Shown: piece after piece, positions 6,538-10,440 of the stretch | How positions within the stretch are numbered: the first letter of the stretch is position 1 | Layout: each line of letters opens with the position of its first letter | Assembly (NCBI GenBank): GCA_044344495.1 | Contig: JBIJCW010000064.1 | Span: 1 to 10,440, forward strand | Length of the DNA stretch: 10,440 nucleotides | Source of the DNA: CAZDUS01 sp044344495 | Lineage (GTDB): Bacteria; Verrucomicrobiota; Kiritimatiellia; CAIKKV01; CAITUY01 | Direction: 5' to 3' | The notes under the pieces: generated by a model | Databases searched by the model: none | What the model saw: the letters and a program-made list of their open reading frames with translations, nothing else | Told to the model about the DNA's origin: nothing | Translations under genes and position numbers: made by a program

Positions 6538-7386
6538 TCAATCGGGTGTTGTAACGACAGGGCTGGCGTCGGGGGCGGGCGGGACGACCTGGGTAGCCAG
6601 CGTTTCCGTGCGGGCATTGCGTCGCCGGACAAATTCCTTGGCCAGACTTCGATACGCTTCAGCCCCGGTAGATTTTCCGTCATAGGCGACCACAGGGAGA
6701 CCATGGCTTGGAGCCTCACTGATCCGGATGTTGCGAGGGATGACTGTCTCGTACACCTTATCCCTGAAGTGGGTCTTGACCTCATCCATGACTTGCTGGG
6801 CCAAGTTGGTCCGCCCATCGTACATCGTCATGACGATACCTTCGATTTCCAGATTGGGGTTGGCGCCGGAATCCCGCAACTGGGCGGCAAGCCTGGTGAT
6901 CACGCTGAGTCCCTCCAGGGCATAGTACTCGCATTGGAGGGGAATCAGAAGCGCATCGACGGCTGCAAGGGCGTTCATTGTCAGAATACCCAGGGAAGGC
7001 GGACAGTCAACGAGGATATAGTCGTAATGGGAGATGGCGCGAAGGGGATCGAGGGCTTCCTTAAACCGGTGGAGGTAGCGATCAACCCGGGCCACGTCTA
7101 CTTCGGCCCCGGCGAGATCAACTTCGGAGGGAATCAAGTACAATCGTTCGACAGGAGTGGGTTGAACCTTCTCGATCAAGCGACCGTGGGCCAGCAGCAC
7201 ATTGTAGATGCTGGATCCGGGTGGCGCATTCACCCCGAGACCACTCGTGGCATTGGCCTGGGGATCAAGGTCTATCAAGAGGACGCGATGCCGGCGTTCA
7301 GCCAGACATGCCGCCAGATTCACGGCGGTCGTCGTTTTGCCGACACCACCCTTCTGATTGGCCAAGGCTATGACATTGGGTGCCAT
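6538..7386 (-). CDS. parA: ParA/Soj-family partition ATPase, without ParB in the window
   Basis: A 282-aa ParA-type ATPase. The deviant Walker A motif is NQKGGVGKTTTAVNLA (signature K12, K17), the Walker A' is LIDLDPQAN (D41) and the Walker B region is ILVDCPPSLG (about 124-133). TNLAQQVMDEV and VIPRNIRISEAPSHG are typical of chromosomal Soj/ParA. These proteins form ATP-dependent dimers on the nucleoid and segregate ParB-bound DNA or other cargo. The tail after about residue 255 is a Pro/Ala/Thr-rich, probably disordered extension, so it is slightly longer than the usual 250-260 aa. The ATG at 7386 begins four bases after the leuD stop and has no clear ribosome site, suggesting translational coupling. 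No parB follows; the next gene is convergent def. It may partner a ParB elsewhere or act on another cargo. Confidence 0.92.
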   Translation of the reverse strand: MAPNVIALANQKGGVGKTTTAVNLAACLAERRHRVLLIDLDPQANATSGLGVNAPPGSSIYNVLLAHGRLIEKVQPTPVERLYLIPSEVDLAGAEVDVARVDRYLHRFKEALDPLRAISHYDYILVDCPPSLGILTMNALAAVDALLIPLQCEYYALEGLSVITRLAAQLRDSGANPNLEIEGIVMTMYDGRTNLAQQVMDEVKTHFRDKVYETVIPRNIRISEAPSHGLPVVAYDGKSTGAEAYRSLAKEFVRRRNARTETLATQVVPPAPDASPVVTTPD

Positions 7387-7390
7387 GGGC

Positions 7391-7927
7391 TTACTTGATG
7401 ATGCCGGATTTCCTGGCGTAGGCGAAGATACCGCCCGCCTCAACGACCGGAGCCACAGCACCCAAAGGTTTCATCGGATAACGGGTTCCGGTGGTGAGCT
7501 GGCGGAAGGACGAATCTTCGACATCGATCTCCACTTCATCGCCCGTCTTGAGAACATCGCAGAGGCGTTGTTCAGTTTCGAAGGGATAGAGTTCCCCGGT
7601 GGCGACGGCGTTCCTGAAGAATATCCGGGCATAAGACTCGGCAATAACCGCCTTGACTCCGGCGGCACCAAGGCAAATGGGGGCGTGCTCGCGCGAAGAT
7701 CCGCACCCGAAATTTCTGCCAGCCACAATGATGGAGTAGGCGCTCTGGTTTTTCTCAGGCTCCATGAATGGCGGATAGCCATCAGGAAGTCCGCAGAGGG
7801 CGTAGGAGCCGAGTTTTGTGTATTCCTCCGGAATGGTGGGGACCAGGTTCAGATACTGGGCAGGAATGATCTGATCTGTATCGATATCATCCCGCAATAC
7901 AAAGATTTTTCCTCGGATCTTCTTCAT
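7391..7927 (-). CDS. leuD: 3-isopropylmalate dehydratase, small subunit
   Basis: A 178-aa aconitase swivel-domain protein, the small subunit that with LeuC isomerises 2- to 3-isopropylmalate in leucine synthesis. Seen: DDIDTDQIIPAQYL (residues 13-26), the substrate loop YLNLVPTIPEEY, the family signature NFGCGSSREHAP (72-83), YARIFFRNAVATGELYP and the C-terminal GGIFAYARK. The YLNLVP loop and LGSYALCGLP stretch resemble plant chloroplast isopropylmalate isomerase small subunits as I remember them, and lack the YLRT form of homoaconitases, which supports the leucine role. The ATG at 7927 has GAGGTG upstream at good spacing. It starts 11 bp after the leuC stop and ends four bases before parA. 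Confidence 0.93.
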   Translation of the reverse strand: MKKIRGKIFVLRDDIDTDQIIPAQYLNLVPTIPEEYTKLGSYALCGLPDGYPPFMEPEKNQSAYSIIVAGRNFGCGSSREHAPICLGAAGVKAVIAESYARIFFRNAVATGELYPFETEQRLCDVLKTGDEVEIDVEDSSFRQLTTGTRYPMKPLGAVAPVVEAGGIFAYARKSGIIK

Positions 7928-7938
7928 CGTTCACCTCG

Positions 7939-9237
7939 TTACATGTAGTCCCGCGGATCCGCGATGTGGCCGGCCACAGCAGAAGCCGCGACGGTCAACG
8001 GGGATGCGAGATAGATTCTGGATTGTTTGGAGCCCATACGCCCTGGGAAGTTGCGATTCGTGGTGCTAATCACGACCTCGCTGCTGTGGGTCCGTCCAAA
8101 GGTATCCTCTGGCCCGCCGAGACAGGCGGCGCACGATGGTGGTGCGATATCCTCGCAACCGGCTTCGGCAAAGACCTCGACCAGTGATTTCCCCCCAACT
8201 TGCTCCCGGATCAGCGCCTCTGCCACTTCAGTTGTGGCTGGCACAAGGAACGTGGGGATGGTGACCCGGCGTCCCTTGAGAATTCTGGCAGCAGCGAGAA
8301 AATCAGTGATTTTTCCGCCGGTACAGGATCCGATGTAGGCGCGGTTCAGTTTAACATCCTTTCGCGACCGGGCCGTGGCGTAATTGCTTGGCACATGCGG
8401 CTCGGCGACGCAGGGCTCGAGCGAATCGGCCGCATAGACCCGTTCCATGTCGACGTGAGCATTGCCATCGCCATAGACCGGTTCAAACGGTTTCTTCGTC
8501 CGTGCGCGGACATAGTCGAGCGTTTTGGCATCCGGCTCGATGATGCCATTCTTGCCACCGGCCTCGATGGCCATGTTGCAGATGGTCATCCGTTCCTCTA
8601 TGGAAAGGCGGCTGATGGCCTCGCCTGTGAACTCCATGGCGCAGTAACTGGCGCCGTCAAACCCGATGTCGCCGATTATGCGCAGGATGATGTCCTTGGC
8701 CATGACGTACTCAGGCAGGATGCCGTCAATACGGAACCGCAGGGAACGCGGCACCTTGATGAGCAGTTTTCCCGAGCCCATAATAAAGCCAGCGTCGGTA
8801 TTTCCGATGCCGGTGGCAAAGGCTCCCAGCGCGCCGTGGGTGCAGGTGTGCGAATCCGTTCCAAAGATGACTTCACCGGGCCGGACGTGTCCTGCCTCGG
8901 GAAGGGCAACATGGCAGACGCCCTTGTAGGCGGGCGTCCCGGGGTCGTAAAAATAGGGCAACCCCTGTTCCTTGACGAACGTGCGCAGGATGTCAATGTT
9001 GCGGTGGGCCTTGCGGTCGGCTGTAAAAATATAGTGATCGGGGATGATCACAACCTTGGATTTATCCCATACTTTGGCAGCGGGCCCAAACTCACGTTGG
9101 AAAACGCCGATCGTGCCCGGACCGCACACATCATGGGTCAACAGGATGTCCACACTGACCCAGACATTCTCGCCCGGGCCAAGGCACGTTTTCTCGGCGG
9201 CTCTAGCCAGAATCTTCTCTGTAATCGTCATGCCCAT
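7939..9237 (-). CDS. leuC: 3-isopropylmalate dehydratase, large subunit
   Basis: A 432-aa aconitase-superfamily subunit carrying the catalytic [4Fe-4S] cluster. The three cluster ligands are C305 (YIGSCTGGK) and C369/C372 (PSCAACLGG). Other family landmarks are THDVCGP (34-40), IPDHYIFTAD (65-74), GTDSHTCTHGALGAFATGIG (126-145) and TTNRNFPGRMG (392-402). Its length fits the shorter LeuC/homoaconitase class, not the ~466-aa enterobacterial LeuC, and many stretches resemble plant isopropylmalate isomerase. It pairs with LeuD encoded 11 bp downstream. The ATG at 9237 has AAGGAG seven bases upstream; an ATG at 9231 would sit too far from it. The preceding unknown gene ends 31 bp upstream on the same strand. 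A homoaconitase activity is less likely given the LeuD loop. Confidence 0.94.
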   Translation of the reverse strand: MGMTITEKILARAAEKTCLGPGENVWVSVDILLTHDVCGPGTIGVFQREFGPAAKVWDKSKVVIIPDHYIFTADRKAHRNIDILRTFVKEQGLPYFYDPGTPAYKGVCHVALPEAGHVRPGEVIFGTDSHTCTHGALGAFATGIGNTDAGFIMGSGKLLIKVPRSLRFRIDGILPEYVMAKDIILRIIGDIGFDGASYCAMEFTGEAISRLSIEERMTICNMAIEAGGKNGIIEPDAKTLDYVRARTKKPFEPVYGDGNAHVDMERVYAADSLEPCVAEPHVPSNYATARSRKDVKLNRAYIGSCTGGKITDFLAAARILKGRRVTIPTFLVPATTEVAEALIREQVGGKSLVEVFAEAGCEDIAPPSCAACLGGPEDTFGRTHSSEVVISTTNRNFPGRMGSKQSRIYLASPLTVAASAVAGHIADPRDYM

Positions 9238-9268
9238 CGGGTTTCTCCTTCTCTACGCAAAATAGATC

Positions 9269-9976
9269 CTATTTCGTGTGCCGGCTCGATTTGACAAGTG
9301 CAAAAAACCGATCTTCGTATTCACTGAATACACCCTCCAGCTGCAAGCGCTTACCCAGGGGGGTGATCAAGTTGGAGTCGCGACTGGCCGCCTGAAAAGC
9401 CTGTTCAATGGCTTGTCTGCTTGAGGCAGGACTATCCTGCTGAAGGCTGAACAGCCGGTGACGTTCCAATTCCCGGACATTGCCGGGAAAGGACTGCGAG
9501 GAGACGTCCACCATCATCTTGATCAGGCAGACTTCCCAGGGGACATCCACACCCACCACCACGGCGGCAAGGGGGTCGTCTTTCTTTCGCACAGCGTCCT
9601 GGACCCGTTCGACGACGGCATCCAGATTATCGGACACCACTTCTTCGCTGATCTCCTTCTTGCTGATGACAAAGCCGTACTGGAGCATGCGCAAGTCCTG
9701 CATGTGTTCGCGAAGCCACTCCACGTAACGTTCGGCTTCCTCACCAAAACCGTCCAGCAAACCGGCGGACACCGAGGAGGGGGTGATGATCTGGGGTTTG
9801 TGCGCCTGAATGCGGCCTTCCCGGATCCGAACCTTGTTCACGTTGTCCATCAGTTCGCTGACCATGTGGTAATGCAATACGGTAGCTCCGAAGGTTTCCA
9901 GACGGCGCGAGGGCATCAACACAATGCGCGTGCTGTTGATCGCATACCATATATCCGATTGACTAGGCGGCTTCAT
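9269..9976 (-). CDS. Uncharacterised 235-aa protein heading the leu cluster
   Basis: I do not recognise this family. The product is soluble-looking, with no signal peptide or membrane segment and no nucleotide-binding motif. The N-terminal third (SDIWYAINSTRIVLMPSRRLETFG, then TVLHYHMVSELMDNVNKVRIREGRIQAH) looks highly structured and probably conserved. The middle (EEAERYVEWLREHMQDLRMLQYGFVISKKEISEEVV) is charged and helical. The LAAVVVGVDVPWEVCLIKMMVDVS stretch is a hydrophobic strand/helix pair. The C-terminal part is Gln/Ser-rich before a final helix. The start is uncertain: ATG 9976 and ATG 10000 (eight residues longer) both lack a clear ribosome site. It ends 31 bp before leuC on the same strand, so it is probably co-transcribed with leuC, leuD and parA. 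Protein-like composition and tight packing make it a real gene; function unknown. Confidence 0.82.
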   Translation of the reverse strand: MKPPSQSDIWYAINSTRIVLMPSRRLETFGATVLHYHMVSELMDNVNKVRIREGRIQAHKPQIITPSSVSAGLLDGFGEEAERYVEWLREHMQDLRMLQYGFVISKKEISEEVVSDNLDAVVERVQDAVRKKDDPLAAVVVGVDVPWEVCLIKMMVDVSSQSFPGNVRELERHRLFSLQQDSPASSRQAIEQAFQAASRDSNLITPLGKRLQLEGVFSEYEDRFFALVKSSRHTK

Positions 9977-10061
9977 GAACGACCATGATATCAGGCTCAT
10001 GTGCAGGGAGACAATCAGAAACAGGGGTGTATCGATACGAACCGAAGAGGGTGGTTTTAGT

Positions 10062-10089
10062 TTGCCGGGCCGCTGATAAACGATAGAAT
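10062..10089 (+). promoter_or_regulatory. Candidate sigma-70-type promoter for the zinc-ribbon ORF
   Basis: TTGCCG (10062-10067) and TAGAAT (10084-10089) are spaced by 16 bp. The -10 box differs from consensus at one base and the -35 matches four of six. It lies about 80 bp before the zinc-ribbon start codon, in the divergent gap, in the correct orientation. Confidence 0.35.
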
Positions 10090-10168
10090 TACGCTTACTT
10101 TGTGTGCAGTCCTGAGAGGGTCAAACTGGGGGGGCGGAATACTTGTTCTAAGACGGAAGACGGTGTTC

Positions 10169-10440
10169 ATGTTAACAAAAGAGACCTGTGAGACTTGCGG
10201 AATACCGGGGCGCACGGGAGGCGACGGGAAGCTGAAGGCGGTCCTGCTTGGCAATCAGGTGCGACTTCTCAGTTGCCCGGCATGTTCCCTGTTGTGGTGT
10301 TACGCAGGATATGGGCAGGGGGCAAGAGCGCCAAAAGGTGTAGTTTGGCCCTACACGATGTCCGACTGGCAGAGGGTCTATGATCTTGACGATGGCATCT
10401 CACTGCGCCAATGGCATCGCAATAGGATGAAAGAACTCAA
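10169..10440 (+). CDS. Small zinc-ribbon protein, partial (runs off window)
   Basis: An ATG at 10169 opens a frame that stays open to the window edge, giving at least 90 residues. It has two knuckles, CETCG (C7, C10) and CPACS (C36, C39), separated by 25 residues: a likely four-cysteine zinc ribbon. The fragment then carries aromatic stretches (LLWCYAGYGQG, VVWPYTMSDWQRVYDL) and a basic end (RQWHRNRMKEL). I do not recognise the family, and no enzyme motif is visible; zinc ribbons of this kind usually bind nucleic acid or protein. The ribosome site is weak (GGAAG about ten bases upstream). It is divergent from the unknown gene at 9976, sharing a gap of about 190 bp. The C-terminus is outside the window. 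Confidence 0.6.
   Translation, partial: MLTKETCETCGIPGRTGGDGKLKAVLLGNQVRLLSCPACSLLWCYAGYGQGARAPKGVVWPYTMSDWQRVYDLDDGISLRQWHRNRMKEL

Noticed and set aside
9260..9274. AAATAG-ATC-CTATTT hairpin between the unknown gene and leuC
   Set aside because: Six AT-rich pairs with a 3-nt loop are too weak for termination, and it contains the stop codon of the upstream gene.
8200..9294. Long open frame (364 codons) on the plus strand across leuC
   Set aside because: It is antisense to an unambiguous leuC, has no family motif, and long antisense frames are common in GC-rich genes.
9515..9550. SFPGNVRELE in the unknown protein resembles the WPGNVRELE motif of sigma-54 activators
   Set aside because: No Walker A/B or GAFTGA motif is present and the context differs, so this is chance similarity.
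1..10440. Search for tRNA, rRNA, CRISPR arrays, insertion sequences and attachment sites
   Set aside because: No regularly spaced repeats, no transposase or integrase motifs and no tRNA-like cloverleaf were seen by eye on either strand.

Overview
This window is ordinary chromosomal DNA from a GC-rich, probably Gram-negative bacterium. Genes are tightly packed on both strands and there are no rRNAs, tRNAs, CRISPR arrays or insertion sequences that I can see. The leuC/leuD products and the acyl-CoA/2-oxoacid condensing enzyme look like those of environmental or anaerobic bacteria, and LeuC/LeuD look plant-like. I would guess a PVC-superphylum member (Kiritimatiellota/Lentisphaerota-like), but that rests on remembered protein similarity and is weak.

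Layout. 1-243 (+) is the tail of a GHMP-family sugar or mevalonate-type kinase. It converges on a minus-strand pair: lemA (853-263), preceded by a small helix-hairpin-helix gene (1457-915) that equals the N-terminal third of a PolX polymerase without its catalytic parts. Divergent from that pair is a dCMP deaminase gene (1572-2033, +). It converges on a UDP-glucuronate decarboxylase gene (3023-2123, -) that carries a frameshifting internal deletion and is probably a pseudogene. Divergent from the pseudogene is dinB (3169-4380, +), with a candidate leaderless promoter and palindrome just before it and a candidate terminator after it. Next on the plus strand come a DRE-TIM acyltransferase related to Re-citrate synthase and 2-isopropylmalate synthase (4549-5940) and, overlapping it, peptide deformylase (5924-6520).

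From the right, a compact minus-strand cluster converges on def: an uncharacterised 235-aa protein (9976-9269), leuC (9237-7939), leuD (7927-7391) and an orphan parA (7386-6538). The gaps are 31, 11 and 4 bp, so they are probably co-transcribed. At the right edge, a divergent plus-strand ORF (10169 to the window end) encodes a small four-cysteine zinc-ribbon protein that runs off the window.

Functionally, leuC and leuD form the two-subunit 3-isopropylmalate dehydratase of leucine synthesis. The DRE-TIM enzyme encoded on the opposite strand could supply its substrate, or could instead make citrate. The dCMP deaminase, dinB and PolX-like genes concern nucleotide supply and DNA damage. I found no convincing novel multi-gene system. 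The items most worth following up are the decayed decarboxylase, the stand-alone PolX N-terminal domain, the ParA coupled to leuD without ParB, and the unknown gene heading the leu cluster.
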